This document shows, piece after piece, positions 24,419 to 34,232 of a stretch of DNA of 64,000 nt (its first letter is position 1; every line of letters starts with the position of its first letter). Both the position numbers and the translations under genes were made by a program. This stretch comes from Bradyrhizobium sp. dw_78 (GTDB lineage Bacteria; Pseudomonadota; Alphaproteobacteria; Rhizobiales; Xanthobacteraceae): contig NZ_JAAVUS010000004.1 of NCBI RefSeq assembly GCF_018449525.1, forward strand, positions 372,001-436,000, written 5' to 3'. A model generated the notes under the pieces. It saw nothing but the letters and a program-made list of their open reading frames with translations, made no database searches and was not told the DNA's origin.

Positions 24419-26256
24419 AGCGCCCGGTCCAGGAAATGCCCGGCCCGCGCCGCCGCTGGCTGCACCGGCGCGCCGTCGCGGATCATGATATCTCCGGGCT
24501 GCAAATCAGCCCGGCTCAAGGCCTGGCTGAGTTGCGAGACGCCGGCCCGCAACTGGTCGGCGGTCGCGGGCCGCTCCGCCCACATCCGCACCGAAGTGCG
24601 GTCGCCGCTCAGCGAGATCAGCGCATGGACCGGACCTGCCGGCTCGACATCGAGCGAGAACCGCGCGCGCCAGACCCGCTGGGCCGCCTCGCTCTCGTTG
24701 CCGCCGCCATCGCGCGAGATCTCGAACTGCGCCATCGCCGTTCCCTGCGGCGTCGCGAACGGGATTTCGAAATTCCATCGCGGTATCGTCGGATCGATCC
24801 GGCTTGCCGGGGTGTCGACCTGATCCGGCAGCGAAGCCACCTGCAACAGCGTCTGCCGCGCGATGGCGCCGTCGGTGTCCGCAAGCAGATGGTGCATGAC
24901 CGTCTCAGGCGATGCGTTCGACACCAACGCCGCAGGCATCACCGGCTGCGCCGCGGGCAACGCGCCGCTGAGCGGTGGCGGCGGCACATTGCTGCGCGTG
25001 AACTCGGCGTCATCGGCACCGGCAAGGCGAATCCCGGCCACCACCGGCAGCAGCGACAGCATGGCGCTGTCGCTTGACGCAAGCCCCAACGGATTTGCCG
25101 CCGCCAGCGGACCGGCCTGAACGGCTTCCTGCAACAAAGTGAGGGCGGCGCCGCTGGCGGCCGCGCGCGCGAGTTCGTCCGCCGGCGCCGCCGCGGCCAT
25201 CATCGCCGCGTTCGACGCGCTGAATTCGAGAACCGTCGGTGGAATCGACGGCGTGCTCCCCTGAGATAAAACTTCGGTCACGGCGATTTCAGGCGCGAGC
25301 GATGGCGCCAGCGCGGGTGAGGTCGTCGTCACGGGCATTGCGGGTTCGGACGTGATCGTGACCGGCAACGATGAAACGCGAATGGAAACGGGTATGGGTA
25401 TCGGTATGGAAGGCTGCGCACCCTGCCCCGTCACGAGGGTTTCGGGCGTCGCGGCTTGCGGCACCGTTGTCGCCATAGCCGTCGGCAGGCTCGCTACCTG
25501 CGTCGTGCCACCGAGCGAGGGCGTGAGCGAAGTCGTCAGTGAGGTCGTCAGAACCTGGCGCAACACGATCAGCGCCGCCTTGAGGTCCGGCGTCGCGGAT
25601 GGCGAAACCGAGCCGGACGCCAGTGAGGCCTCCAGGAACAGGCCGGAGCCCTGGAACGCCTGCCGGATGTCGTCACCGGTCAGGTCCGGTGTGAGGCTGG
25701 TGCGCTGCGCCAGCACCTGCGCCACCGCCTGCTGGACCTGCGGCGGCAGGCCGCTGACATTGGCGGCGACGCCGAGATTGGCAAACAACGGCGCCAGCCC
25801 CGTCTGCTGGGTCGCCGCGGTCTGCGCCGCGGCCGACACCGCCAGCGTCTCCAGCGGCGAAAGCTGATTTTGCGGCGCGGCAACCGCCGATGTCAGCGGC
25901 GCGGCGATACTGGCGAGCGCGCCCGGCCCCAGCGTCACGATGTCGGAGGCGAGCGGCGCGGTGGCGAGATCGGCGATGGCCTGCCCTGCCGCCGCGCCGG
26001 CCTGCTGGTTGACCACCGCGAGCTGGATGCTGCCGTCGGGCGCCTGCGACACCGCAAGCTGCAAGGTCTGGCCGGGTTGCAGCGGCACCTGCGAGGTCAC
26101 CTCGACCGGCTGGCCACCAATCGAAATCTGCACCTGATCGCCACCGAGGACTTGCAGCACCTGGGCCTTGATCACCGTCCCCGGCTGCAACACGACATCC
26201 GCCGTCGCGCCCTGCACGGCGACAAGCGGCAAACTCGGGTTGATGGCAATCGACAT
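24415..26256 (-). CDS. fliK: Flagellar hook-length control protein FliK-like
   Basis: A protein of 613 residues. A long Ala/Pro/Thr/Val-rich low-complexity middle acts as the molecular ruler in this family. The C-terminal 120 residues carry the Flg_hook domain ([34 protein letters not shown]). FliK is secreted through the flagellar export gate and stops hook growth by switching substrate class through FlhB. It is first of a coupled pair with the FlhB-tail-like protein. No other flagellar gene is in the window. Ruler-domain sequence is poorly conserved, so the symbol rests on the C-domain and the FlhB context. Confidence 0.82.
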   Translation of the reverse strand: MSIAINPSLPLVAVQGATADVVLQPGTVIKAQVLQVLGGDQVQISIGGQPVEVTSQVPLQPGQTLQLAVSQAPDGSIQLAVVNQQAGAAAGQAIADLATAPLASDIVTLGPGALASIAAPLTSAVAAPQNQLSPLETLAVSAAAQTAATQQTGLAPLFANLGVAANVSGLPPQVQQAVAQVLAQRTSLTPDLTGDDIRQAFQGSGLFLEASLASGSVSPSATPDLKAALIVLRQVLTTSLTTSLTPSLGGTTQVASLPTAMATTVPQAATPETLVTGQGAQPSIPIPIPVSIRVSSLPVTITSEPAMPVTTTSPALAPSLAPEIAVTEVLSQGSTPSIPPTVLEFSASNAAMMAAAAPADELARAAASGAALTLLQEAVQAGPLAAANPLGLASSDSAMLSLLPVVAGIRLAGADDAEFTRSNVPPPPLSGALPAAQPVMPAALVSNASPETVMHHLLADTDGAIARQTLLQVASLPDQVDTPASRIDPTIPRWNFEIPFATPQGTAMAQFEISRDGGGNESEAAQRVWRARFSLDVEPAGPVHALISLSGDRTSVRMWAERPATADQLRAGVSQLSQALSRADLQPGDIMIRDGAPVQPAAARAGHFLDRAL

Positions 26257-26357
26257 GGATGCAGGCCTGGCTCAGCTTGGCTTCACCGGATCATTCCCGG
26301 CCAAGGCTACCCCGCCTGTCCTGAACCTCTCGTTAACCGGTGCGAAAATCCGCCCGT

Positions 26358-27134
26358 TCAGGATTCCGGCGCCGTGAGAATGCCGGCCGCAGCCCTGAAA
26401 TCGACCAGCCTGGCCGCGCGGCGCGCCGCGACCTCCTCGTCCACACCCCATTTTTCGCTGTTCCAGTCCTCGTCGACATGGGCAGCGGCCCAGACCTGAT
26501 CGGGATCGAGCACGCCGTGCCGGAGCGCCAGCGCCAGCAGCGCCGAGCCGGTGATGGTGGTGACCACATGCAACGCGGCCACCGACCAGGGATCGCTCGG
26601 GAACGCGGCCCGCGCCGCCTTGATCGCGGTTTCCGGCTGGGCGACATGCATGACGCCTTCGGCCATCATGAAATGCGCACCGAGGCGGTCCGCGGCCCAG
26701 AACAACACCGGATCCCACAGCGCGGATTCGCGGGCCACCAGCGCCTCGGGATGGCCGGCGCGGTAAAACAACAGATCCGAGCCGAGATATTTCGCCACGT
26801 CCTCACTGACCGCGTCGACCCGGCCGATCACGCCCTCGATCACGCTGTTGGCGAGCCGCGTCAACGGCATCGTCAGGGGATCGATGGTCTCCGCTTGCGC
26901 GTTCCATTCCGCGACGATGCCCTCGGCCATCTGCCGCCCCGGCACCGCCAGCGGACGCCCCGACGGCGTGCGAACCGGCTTGCCGTCGAGCGTGATGGCA
27001 AAACCGTCCGGCGTTTCGGCGATGGCGGCTTGCACATAAAACCGCCGGCGCTGCGGCGTGCGCGTGGTGCGGCGGACCGCCTCCTCCGGATCGAGCGGCG
27101 AATGACCGGTTACTTCGTCGAACAGTTCGCGCAT
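26358..27134 (-). CDS. ATP12-family F1-ATPase assembly chaperone
   Basis: A protein of 258 residues. Features are RRFYVQAAIAETPDGFAITLDGKPVRTPSGRPLAVP, AEWNAQAETIDPLTMPLTRLANSVIEGV and the late DEDWNSEKWGVDEEVAARR. All are hallmarks of ATP12, which binds the alpha subunit during F1 assembly in mitochondria and alphaproteobacteria. It should be cytosolic. It is monocistronic, 100 bases downstream of which fliK begins on the same strand; the gene pair is not functionally linked. Confidence 0.92.
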   Translation of the reverse strand: MRELFDEVTGHSPLDPEEAVRRTTRTPQRRRFYVQAAIAETPDGFAITLDGKPVRTPSGRPLAVPGRQMAEGIVAEWNAQAETIDPLTMPLTRLANSVIEGVIGRVDAVSEDVAKYLGSDLLFYRAGHPEALVARESALWDPVLFWAADRLGAHFMMAEGVMHVAQPETAIKAARAAFPSDPWSVAALHVVTTITGSALLALALRHGVLDPDQVWAAAHVDEDWNSEKWGVDEEVAARRAARLVDFRAAAGILTAPES

Positions 27135-27211
27135 GAGGTTTTCATCGGTCTGCGGGTAATCGATTGGCTACGGGATATGATAAACTTTGACGTCCATAAA
27201 GCGAGCCGCCG

Positions 27212-27673
27212 ATGGCGAAAATCTTCGCTAACCTGGTCGGTCTGTTGGCCGGCCTTGTGACCGGCCTTGGCCTCTCGACGGCCGGGGCCGGGTTTCGTTC
27301 GCCGGAATCGCTGGTCCGCAACGTCTATGCCCATTACGGCAACGGATCGCCCGAACTCTCGAACGGCCTGCCGCACGACGCCGCCACCGCTGGGCAATTC
27401 TTCGATCCGAGCCTGCGCGGCGCGTGGACGGCGTCGAGGAACCCGCCCTATGACTTCCTGGTCCAGAGTCCGACCTGGAAGCTCGGCGGCATTTCGATCG
27501 CCATCCTGCGCAAGCAGTTCGACAAGACCTATGTCGGGGTCGCCTTCGACAACAAGGGCCGCGCAGTCACCTTGAATTTCATCGTGGTCAACGGCCCCGA
27601 TGGCTGGGTTATCGCCGATGTCGAAAGCCCGAACGATTCACTGCGGCTGTTTCTCGCCGAATATAATAAATGA
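27212..27673 (+). CDS. Hypothetical exported protein
   Basis: A protein of 153 residues. A signal peptide or membrane anchor (ANLVGLLAGLVTGLGLSTAGAG) is followed by SPESLVRNVYAHYGNGS and FDPSLRGAW. A later part, VTLNFIVVNGPDGWVIADVE, resembles an NTF2/cystatin-like fold. Small exported proteins with this SVYA.YG...L..AW layout are common in rhizobia, with no known role. It is divergent from the ATP12 gene and followed by a dispersed repeat. Confidence 0.72.
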   Translation: MAKIFANLVGLLAGLVTGLGLSTAGAGFRSPESLVRNVYAHYGNGSPELSNGLPHDAATAGQFFDPSLRGAWTASRNPPYDFLVQSPTWKLGGISIAILRKQFDKTYVGVAFDNKGRAVTLNFIVVNGPDGWVIADVESPNDSLRLFLAEYNK

Positions 27674-27683
27674 GCACACCATG

Positions 27684-27783
27684 GCGTTTTCGAGCGAAGT
27701 GGTTTCCGGTTCGCGTAAAGAAAACGTATCAAACCAAAAGAGAGAGCCCGGTTCTGATTCAATCAGAACCGATAAGGCTCTAA
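27684..27783. repeat. Dispersed repeat, 100-bp type (copy 1)
   Basis: The unit begins GCGTTTTCGAGCGAAGTGG, passes through CCGGTTCGCG and AAAACG, and ends with the hairpin GGTTCTGATT-CA-AATCAGAACC-like stem and GGCTCTAA. Related copies are at 34692-34752 and 61557-61684. I recall this as a frequent bradyrhizobial repeat. Confidence 0.82.
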
Positions 27784-27802
27784 ATAAGGCGATCGCTCCC
27801 GA

Positions 27803-28111
27803 TCACCGGTTGGCGCAGGCGCGCGAATAGGCCGTGCGTGCGTTTGGGCCAAGCCCGGCTGCGGCGGCGTCATCGAGACAGCGGCTGATCCGGTCGCTGA
27901 ACGAGCCGCGCCGCGAGGACCGGATTTGCGGCTGCCGCGGCGGCGCGTCGAAGTGCGGGATGGCCGGGACTTCGATCCTGGGCGATGGCGGCGGCGCCGG
28001 TGGCGGCGGACTGAATCGAGACCAGCCCGGCGGGATCATCTGCTGGCCGAAGGCGGCGCCGGAGACCAACATCCAGACGGCGACGGCAATCGAAAGTGAC
28101 AGGCGTTTCAT
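27803..28111 (-). CDS. Hypothetical secreted Pro-rich protein
   Basis: A protein of 102 residues with a signal peptide (MKRLSLSIAVAVWMLVSGAAFG). It has a proline-rich segment (FSPPPPAPPPSPRIEVP) and a C-terminal RISRCLDDAAAAGLGPNARTAYSRACANR with two cysteines that could form a disulphide. No domain is recognised. It is transcribed in the same direction as the pseudouridine synthase upstream, 40 bases away, so it may be the second gene of that operon. Confidence 0.68.
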   Translation of the reverse strand: MKRLSLSIAVAVWMLVSGAAFGQQMIPPGWSRFSPPPPAPPPSPRIEVPAIPHFDAPPRQPQIRSSRRGSFSDRISRCLDDAAAAGLGPNARTAYSRACANR

Positions 28112-28151
28112 CGCCTCTATGTCGTGATTGCCTCAAGCGACCGCAAGGCGA

Positions 28152-29369
28152 TCACTCTTCCGGCGCGTTCTCGATCGGATCGAACCGGTCGGCCTCGAGA
28201 CCCAGCAGGTTCCAGGATTGCAGCATATGCGGCGGCAGCGGCGCGGTGGCGTCGATCACCCCGCCACGCGGATGCGGGATCATGATCCGCCGCGCCAGCA
28301 GATGCAGCCGGTTCTGGATTCCGCCCGGCAGGTCCCAGTTTTCCTTGTTGAAATATTTGGGGTCGCCGACGATGGCGTGGTCGATATGCGCCATATGCGC
28401 GCGCAATTGATGGGTCCGGCCGGTCACCGGCTTCAGCGACACCCAGGCGAGTTTTTGCGCCGATGTCTCGACCACGGCATAATAGGTCACGGCATGGCTC
28501 GCGCCCTCGTCGCCATGGGCGGCGATCCGCATGATGGTGTCGTCCTCGCTCTCCTCCTTGGCGAGATAGGTCGAGATCCGGCCCTGTTTCGGCTTCGGCA
28601 CGCCGGCGACCAGCGCCCAATAGATCTTGCGCGCCGAGCGGTGGCGGAACGATCCGGTCAGCGCAGTCGCTGCAAAACGCGTCTTGGCGATCAAGAGGCA
28701 GCCCGCGGTTTCCTTGTCGAGCCGATGCACCAGCCGCGGCTTCTGCCCCTTGGCGTCGCGCATCACTTCCAGCATCTGATCGACATGGCGCGTGGTGCCG
28801 GAGCCGCCCTGCACCGCAAGCCCTGCCGGCTTGTTCAGCACCATGACGTCGACATCCTCGTACAACGTCATCGCCTTGAGCGCGTCGAGGGTCTTGGTCG
28901 CCGCTTCCGAAAGCTGGCCGACGATCTTCGGCGCATCCAGCTTCAGCGGCGGAATTCGGACGTTCTGCCCTTCCTCGAGCCGGTCCTTGCTGTCGGCGCG
29001 CTTGCCGTTGACGCGCAGCTCGCCCTTACGGACGATGCGCTGGATATGCGAGAATGACAGGCCGGGAAAGCGCGCCTCGAGAAAGCGATCGACCCGCATG
29101 TTGTTCTCGTCCGCAGTCACGACCACGGTTTGAACCTTGGTCGGCAACGGCGGCGGCTCGGCGACAGCCTTCGCGGGTTCCGGCGCCGCATCGGCTCGCT
29201 TCTCGGGGGGCTTGGCCGCAAAGCGGGGCGGTCTCGCCTCGCCGCGAAAGCCCGGCTTGCGCTCGCCTTGCCCGCGATCGCCTTGCGGAAATTTCGGCTT
29301 GGTGCGCCCGTCCCTGCGCTCGGCGGAGGACGCGGATTTTTCCAGTGGTTTTCTGAAGCGACGGCTCAT
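28152..29369 (-). CDS. RluA/RluC-family 23S rRNA pseudouridine synthase
   Basis: A protein of 405 residues from the ATG at 29369. A disordered, Lys/Arg/Pro-rich N-terminus (1-80) precedes an S4 RNA-binding domain (MRVDRFLEARFPGLSFSHIQRIVRKGELRVNGKR) and the catalytic domain with PRLVHRLDKETAGCLL, where the Asp attacks the target uridine. GRTHQLRAHMAHIDHAIVGDPKY completes the family signature. It converts uridines of rRNA to pseudouridine in the cytoplasm. The exact target positions are not readable from the sequence. The long basic N-terminal tail is unusual against E. coli RluC. Confidence 0.91.
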   Translation of the reverse strand: MSRRFRKPLEKSASSAERRDGRTKPKFPQGDRGQGERKPGFRGEARPPRFAAKPPEKRADAAPEPAKAVAEPPPLPTKVQTVVVTADENNMRVDRFLEARFPGLSFSHIQRIVRKGELRVNGKRADSKDRLEEGQNVRIPPLKLDAPKIVGQLSEAATKTLDALKAMTLYEDVDVMVLNKPAGLAVQGGSGTTRHVDQMLEVMRDAKGQKPRLVHRLDKETAGCLLIAKTRFAATALTGSFRHRSARKIYWALVAGVPKPKQGRISTYLAKEESEDDTIMRIAAHGDEGASHAVTYYAVVETSAQKLAWVSLKPVTGRTHQLRAHMAHIDHAIVGDPKYFNKENWDLPGGIQNRLHLLARRIMIPHPRGGVIDATAPLPPHMLQSWNLLGLEADRFDPIENAPEE

Positions 29370-29509
29370 CGCCGCTGGGTAGCGCAAAAGCAGCTTTCCG
29401 TCACGGCTAATCGGGACGGATTCGCCGCGGGATCGTGCCAGATCCGCCCAAGACCGCGCCCTCATACGCAAGCCGCGAGATAAGGGAGCCGCATCGGCAC
29501 CTGAGCTCC

Positions 29510-29539
29510 GTTAAGTATTTCTTCCGGCCTGTTAAGTAT
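29510..29539. promoter_or_regulatory. Direct repeat GTTAAGTAT, two copies 21 bp apart
   Basis: Identical 9-bp sequences at 29510-29518 and 29531-29539 lie two helical turns apart in the AT-rich leader upstream of the chemoreceptor gene. They may bind a regulator or reflect an upstream promoter element. Confidence 0.45.
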
Positions 29540-29550
29540 CTTTTGAGTAT

Positions 29551-29589
29551 AAATTGCGCAAAAGTTGAATTGATATGTATGCGCAATTT
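29551..29589. promoter_or_regulatory. 10-bp perfect inverted repeat upstream of the chemoreceptor gene
   Basis: AAATTGCGCA (29551-29560) and TGCGCAATTT (29580-29589) are exact complements with a 19-base spacer, about 104 bases upstream of the start. It is a candidate operator or an RNA hairpin. Confidence 0.5.
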
Positions 29590-29692
29590 TTAATTGAATT
29601 ATTCGGTCAACTTGCTGCGCGGTTCTGACGCCCGGTCATATCTGTTCTCGGGCGTCGCGAGGCTAAGCATCCAATAGAAGGTATAATGGTTG

Positions 29693-31366
29693 ATGTTCGC
29701 CCGCCGTCGGAACAAGAACGACCTTGCCAGATCCCTTGCAATCGATGCGATCACCAGCAATGTCATGATCGCGGATGCAGATTTGACAATTGTCTACATG
29801 AACCGGGCGGTGGTCGACCTTTTGAAAGGCGCCGAGGCCGAGATCCGGAAAGACTTGCCGAATTTCAGGGTCGCAGACCTGATCGGCAGCGATATCGGCG
29901 TGTTCCACAAAAATCCGAATCACCAGCGCCGGATGCTTGAGAGCCTGAACACGACGCATCGCGCGACGATCAATGTCGGCGGGCGGACTTTCGACCTGAT
30001 TGCGACGCCGTTGAAGGACGGGACCGGCAAGCGCGCCGGCGTGGCGGTCGAATGGGCCGACGCCGCGCTCCGTCTGCAGAATTTGGAATATTCGGCGGTG
30101 GTCGCCGCCATCGGCAGGGCGCAGGCGGTGATCGAGTTCAGCATGGACGGAACCGTCCTGACCGCGAACGAGAATTTCCTCAAGGCGCTGGGCTACTCGC
30201 TCCCGGAAATTCAGGGCAAGCACCACAGCATGTTCATCGAGCCCGCGATGCGCGACAGCGCGGCATATCGTGAATTCTGGGCAAAGCTCAACCGCGGCGA
30301 ATACGAGGCGGCCGAGTTCAAGCGGATCGGCAAAGGCGGCAAGGAGGTCTGGATCCTTGCGTCCTACAACCCGATCCTCGACGAGAAGGGCAAGCCGTTC
30401 AAGGTGGTCAAGTTCGCAACGGACGTGACCGAGCAAAAACTCAAGGCGGCCGACGCCGCCGGCCAGCTCGCCGCGATCGGCAAGTCGCAGGCGGTGATCG
30501 AGTTCAGCATGGACGGGATCGTTCTCACCGCGAACGCCAATTTTCTGAAAGCGCTGGGCTACTCGCTGGATGAAATCAGGGGCAAGCGTCACAGCATGTT
30601 CGTCGACCCGTCGGAACGCGACAGCGCCGAATACCGTGAATTCTGGGCGAGCCTCAATCGCGGCCAGTATCAGGCGGCGGAATACAAGCGGATCGGCAAG
30701 GGCGGCAAGGAAGTCTGGATACAGGCCTCCTACAATCCGATCCTCGATCTCAACGGCAAGCCGTTCAAGGTCGTGAAATACGCAACCGACACCACGACCC
30801 AGGTGATTGCGCGCATGAAGAGCGAGCGCGTGCGCGGAATGATGGAGTCCGTCGCCGCGGGCGCCGAAGAATTGAACACCTCGGTACGCGAAATCTCGGA
30901 AGCGATGGTCAAGTCGAAGAACACCGCGGTATCGGCCGTGGGCAAGGTCGAGGCTGCGGATGCACGGGCTCAACGCCTGAGCACGGCCGCCCAGTCGATG
31001 GGCGGCATCGTTGAATTGATCGGAAACATCACCGGACAGATCAATCTGCTCGCCCTCAACGCGACCATTGAATCCGCTCGCGCAGGCGAAGCCGGCCGCG
31101 GTTTTGCTGTCGTGGCATCTGAGGTCAAGAGCCTCGCCAATCAGGCCAAACAGGCCACCGACAAGATTACCAGCGAGATCGAGGGCATGAACGGCATTTC
31201 CGCCGGGGTCGTCGCGGCGCTCAACGAGATCAAGCAGGAAATTCAGAACGTCAGTGAATATGTCACCGCCACCGCGGCCGCGGTCGAAGAGCAGAGCACC
31301 GTGACCGGCGAAATGTCGACGAACATGCAGCGCGCGGCGGCCGAAGCCGCTTCCATCGGCAAATAG
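29693..31366 (+). CDS. Soluble PAS-domain methyl-accepting chemotaxis protein
   Basis: A protein of 557 residues. The ATG at 29693 has AGAAGG 11 bases upstream; a TTG at 29690 is the alternative. It has no transmembrane segment, so it is cytoplasmic. PAS 1 is at about 15-130. PAS 2 (140-255) and PAS 3 (262-377) are near-identical tandem copies, each reading QAVIEFSMDG...FLKALGYSL...RIGKGGKEVWI. The signalling domain (about 385-557) carries the hairpin tip INLLALNATIESARAGEAGRGFAVVA. It should signal to a CheA kinase from an internal cue such as redox or oxygen via PAS cofactors. The ligand is unknown. Confidence 0.92.
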   Translation: MFARRRNKNDLARSLAIDAITSNVMIADADLTIVYMNRAVVDLLKGAEAEIRKDLPNFRVADLIGSDIGVFHKNPNHQRRMLESLNTTHRATINVGGRTFDLIATPLKDGTGKRAGVAVEWADAALRLQNLEYSAVVAAIGRAQAVIEFSMDGTVLTANENFLKALGYSLPEIQGKHHSMFIEPAMRDSAAYREFWAKLNRGEYEAAEFKRIGKGGKEVWILASYNPILDEKGKPFKVVKFATDVTEQKLKAADAAGQLAAIGKSQAVIEFSMDGIVLTANANFLKALGYSLDEIRGKRHSMFVDPSERDSAEYREFWASLNRGQYQAAEYKRIGKGGKEVWIQASYNPILDLNGKPFKVVKYATDTTTQVIARMKSERVRGMMESVAAGAEELNTSVREISEAMVKSKNTAVSAVGKVEAADARAQRLSTAAQSMGGIVELIGNITGQINLLALNATIESARAGEAGRGFAVVASEVKSLANQAKQATDKITSEIEGMNGISAGVVAALNEIKQEIQNVSEYVTATAAAVEEQSTVTGEMSTNMQRAAAEAASIGK

Positions 31367-31423
31367 CAGCACCGTTGACGACAGGCATGAAGGCAGGGAA
31401 ACGGCCCGCCGATGGCGGCGCGG

Positions 31424-32758
31424 CTATGCCCCGCCCCGCTCGCGCCTGAGCTTCGCCCAGTAGTCGAGCCGCTTGCGGATCTCGCGCTCGAAGCCGCGGT
31501 CGGGCGGGTCGTAAAAGGTCTGGCGTCCCAGCGCCTCCGGGAAATAATCCTGCCCTGAAAAACCTTCCGGCGTGTCGTGATCGTATTGGTAACCGCCGCC
31601 ATAGCCTTCCTGTTTCATCAGCTTGGTCGGCGAATTCAGGATATGTTTCGGCGGCAGCAGCGAGCCGTTCTGCTTGGCCGCCTGCATCGCCGCGCCGAAC
31701 GCGGTGTAGGCGGCGTTCGATTTCGGCGCGGTGGCGACATAGATCACGGCCTGCGCGATCGCGAGTTCGCCTTCCGGAGACCCCAGGAAATCGAAGGCGT
31801 CCTTGGCGGCGTTGGCGATCACCAGCGCCTGCGGATCGGCAAGGCCGATATCCTCGACCGCCATCCGCACCACCCGGCGGGCCAGGAACAGCGGATCCTC
31901 GCCGGCATCCAGCATGCGCGCGAGATAATACAGGGCCGCGTCCGGATCGGAGCCGCGCACCGATTTATGCAGCGCCGAGATCAGGTTGTAATGGCCGTCG
32001 GCGGACTTGTCGTAGATCGGCGCGCGGCGCTGCAGGATGTCCTGCAACTGCACGGCATTGAACGTCTCGCCGGCCCGCGCGGCGCGCCAGACCTCTTCGG
32101 CCAGCGTCAGCGCGGCGCGGCCGTCGCCGTCGGCCATCCGCACCAGCACCGCGCGCGCCTCCGCATCGAGCGGCAGATTCTTGCCCTCGATCGCCTCGGC
32201 ATGGACGAACAGCTTCTCGATCGCGGCGGCGTCGAGCGAATGAAACACCAGCACGCGCGCCCGCGACAGCAACGCGGCGTTCAGCTCGAAGGACGGATTT
32301 TCGGTGGTGGCGCCGACCAGCACCACGGTGCCGTCTTCCATGACCGGCAGGAACGAATCCTGCTGCGCCCGGTTGAAGCGATGCACCTCGTCGACGAACA
32401 GCAGCGTGCCCTTGCCGGTCTCGCGCCGGGCGCGGGCCGCGTCGAATACTTTCTTCAGGTCGGCGACGCCGGAGAACACCGCCGAGATTTGCTCGAAATG
32501 CAGTTCGGTCGCGTCGGCCAATAGCCGCGCCACGGTGGTCTTGCCGGTACCGGGCGGTCCCCAGAAGATCAGCGAGCCCAGCGTGCGGGTTTCCAGCATC
32601 CGCGTCAGCGCGCCGTCCGGCCCCAGGATATGGTCCTGTCCGACCACCTCGGACAGCGTGCGCGGACGCAACCGGTCAGGCAGCGGATGCGGCGCATCGC
32701 GTTCCATCCCTGCGGCGGCGAACAGGTTTGCGGCTTCGCGTGGTCGTTTCGGGCTCAT
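31424..32758 (-). CDS. rarA: Replication-associated recombination ATPase RarA (MgsA)
   Basis: A protein of 444 residues. It begins with LPDRLRPRTLSEVVGQDHILG. Walker A is GPPGTGKTT and Walker B is LLFVDEVHRFN; sensor 1 is GATTENPSF. The C-terminal half carries SADGHYNLISALHKSVRGSDPDAALYYLARML, the RarA tetramerisation signature. RarA acts at stalled replication forks together with SSB and RecA-type repair. The ATG overlaps the stop of the upstream protease gene by four bases (ATGA), so the two form an operon in which the protease comes first. Confidence 0.95.
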   Translation of the reverse strand: MSPKRPREAANLFAAAGMERDAPHPLPDRLRPRTLSEVVGQDHILGPDGALTRMLETRTLGSLIFWGPPGTGKTTVARLLADATELHFEQISAVFSGVADLKKVFDAARARRETGKGTLLFVDEVHRFNRAQQDSFLPVMEDGTVVLVGATTENPSFELNAALLSRARVLVFHSLDAAAIEKLFVHAEAIEGKNLPLDAEARAVLVRMADGDGRAALTLAEEVWRAARAGETFNAVQLQDILQRRAPIYDKSADGHYNLISALHKSVRGSDPDAALYYLARMLDAGEDPLFLARRVVRMAVEDIGLADPQALVIANAAKDAFDFLGSPEGELAIAQAVIYVATAPKSNAAYTAFGAAMQAAKQNGSLLPPKHILNSPTKLMKQEGYGGGYQYDHDTPEGFSGQDYFPEALGRQTFYDPPDRGFEREIRKRLDYWAKLRRERGGA

Positions 32759-34152
32759 CCGCCCAGCGTGACGTTGATCTGCTGACCGCCGCGCAACAGC
32801 GTGATGCGCCAGAACCGCGAGGAATCCCGCGTCACCTTTTCGAGATCGGAGGTCTTGCTGATCTTCTGGTTGTTGACGGAAACGATAATGTCGCCCTTCT
32901 GGAAGCCGACATCGGCGGCCGTTCCGCCGTCGGCGAGATCGATCACCACGACGCCTTCGGTGTCCGCATCCAGATGCAGTTCGTCAGCCACCGCCGGCGA
33001 GATATTCGCAACCCTGGCGCCCTGGAACGGCGAGCGCGAGGTCAGGACGATTTCGTTGCGGCCGGTATCCGGCGCGGACTCAAGCGGCACCGCCAGCTTG
33101 ATCTTCTTTCCGGCGCGCTGCACATCGATTTCCGCAGAGCCGCCGAGCGGACGGGTGGCGAAACGATAATCGAAGGCGTTCGGATCCTCGATCGTTTGAC
33201 CGTCGATGGCGACGATCAGATCGGCCACTTTCAGCCCGGCCCGCTCCGCCGGACTGTTCGGAACGACGCTGGAAACCAGCGCGCCGTCGGGAAGCTTCAG
33301 TCCCAATGTCTCCGCGATCTCGGGCGTGACCGCCTGCAGCCGCGCGCCCAGCCACGGCCGCTTCACGGCCTTGCCGCCGCTCTTGGCGGAAGCGACGACG
33401 ACGCGCACCATGTTGGAGGGGATCGCAAAGCCGATGCCCTGCGAGCCGCCGGAGCGCGAGAAGATCGCGGTGTTGATGCCGGCTAGCCGGCCGGTCATGT
33501 CAACCAGCGCGCCGCCGGAATTGCCGGGATTGATGGCCGCGTCGGTCTGGATGAAGAACTGGTAGTCGGTGATGCCGACTTGCGTGCGCGCCAGCGCGGA
33601 AATGATGCCGTGCGTCACAGTCTGCCCGACGCCAAAGGGGTTTCCGATCGCCAGCACGACATCGCCGACCATCAACTCGTCGGAATTGGCGAAGTCGAGC
33701 GTCGGGAATTTTTCATGGACATCCTTCAGGCGCAGCACGGCGAGATCGCTGCGGGTATCCTTGAGCACGATCTCGGCCTCGAATTCGCGCTTGTCCGACA
33801 GCGACACCTTGACCTGGTCGGCGCCTTCGATGACGTGAACGTTGGTGACGACCAGGCCGGAAGGGTCCACCATCACGCCGGACCCCAGCGAACGCTGCAT
33901 CTGCTCGGGCTGATCGCCGCCGGGGACGCCGAAGAAGCGGCGGAAGATCGGATCGTCGAGCAGCGGATTGTGGTTCTGCACCACCTTGGCGGCATAGACG
34001 TTGACCACCGCCGGCTGAACGCGCTGCACGATCGGCGCGTAGGACAACCGTAGCTCCGCCGGCGATGCCGGCACCCGGCGCTCCTGCGCCGATGCCGGTA
34101 CGGCAATCAGCGTTGCGATGAACAGCACGGCCAAAAAGCGGATCGAGATCAT
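32755..34152 (-). CDS. DegQ/HtrA-family periplasmic serine protease
   Basis: A protein of 465 residues from the ATG at 34152 (an in-frame ATG at 34173 is the alternative), with signal peptide MISIRFLAVLFIATLIAVPASAQ. The catalytic triad is visible: His106 in TNVHVIEG, Asp136 in RSDLAVL and Ser212 in NPGNSGGALV. Two PDZ domains follow, at about 260-350 and 370-460. It degrades or refolds misfolded periplasmic proteins. The last bases overlap the rarA start, an arrangement that couples a protein-quality protease to a replication-fork ATPase. Confidence 0.94.
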   Translation of the reverse strand: MISIRFLAVLFIATLIAVPASAQERRVPASPAELRLSYAPIVQRVQPAVVNVYAAKVVQNHNPLLDDPIFRRFFGVPGGDQPEQMQRSLGSGVMVDPSGLVVTNVHVIEGADQVKVSLSDKREFEAEIVLKDTRSDLAVLRLKDVHEKFPTLDFANSDELMVGDVVLAIGNPFGVGQTVTHGIISALARTQVGITDYQFFIQTDAAINPGNSGGALVDMTGRLAGINTAIFSRSGGSQGIGFAIPSNMVRVVVASAKSGGKAVKRPWLGARLQAVTPEIAETLGLKLPDGALVSSVVPNSPAERAGLKVADLIVAIDGQTIEDPNAFDYRFATRPLGGSAEIDVQRAGKKIKLAVPLESAPDTGRNEIVLTSRSPFQGARVANISPAVADELHLDADTEGVVVIDLADGGTAADVGFQKGDIIVSVNNQKISKTSDLEKVTRDSSRFWRITLLRGGQQINVTLGG

Positions 34153-34232
34153 GCGGGAGAATCCTGAAGTCATCGTTTGGATATAGGCTTGAGAGACCGG
34201 GGAAAGAAGGGAAACGGGACGCGATAGCGCTA

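Noticed and set aside
29693..31366. Near-identical internal repeats that might look like a CRISPR or tandem array
   Set aside because: They are two copies of a PAS domain in frame within one protein, with no short repeats and spacers.
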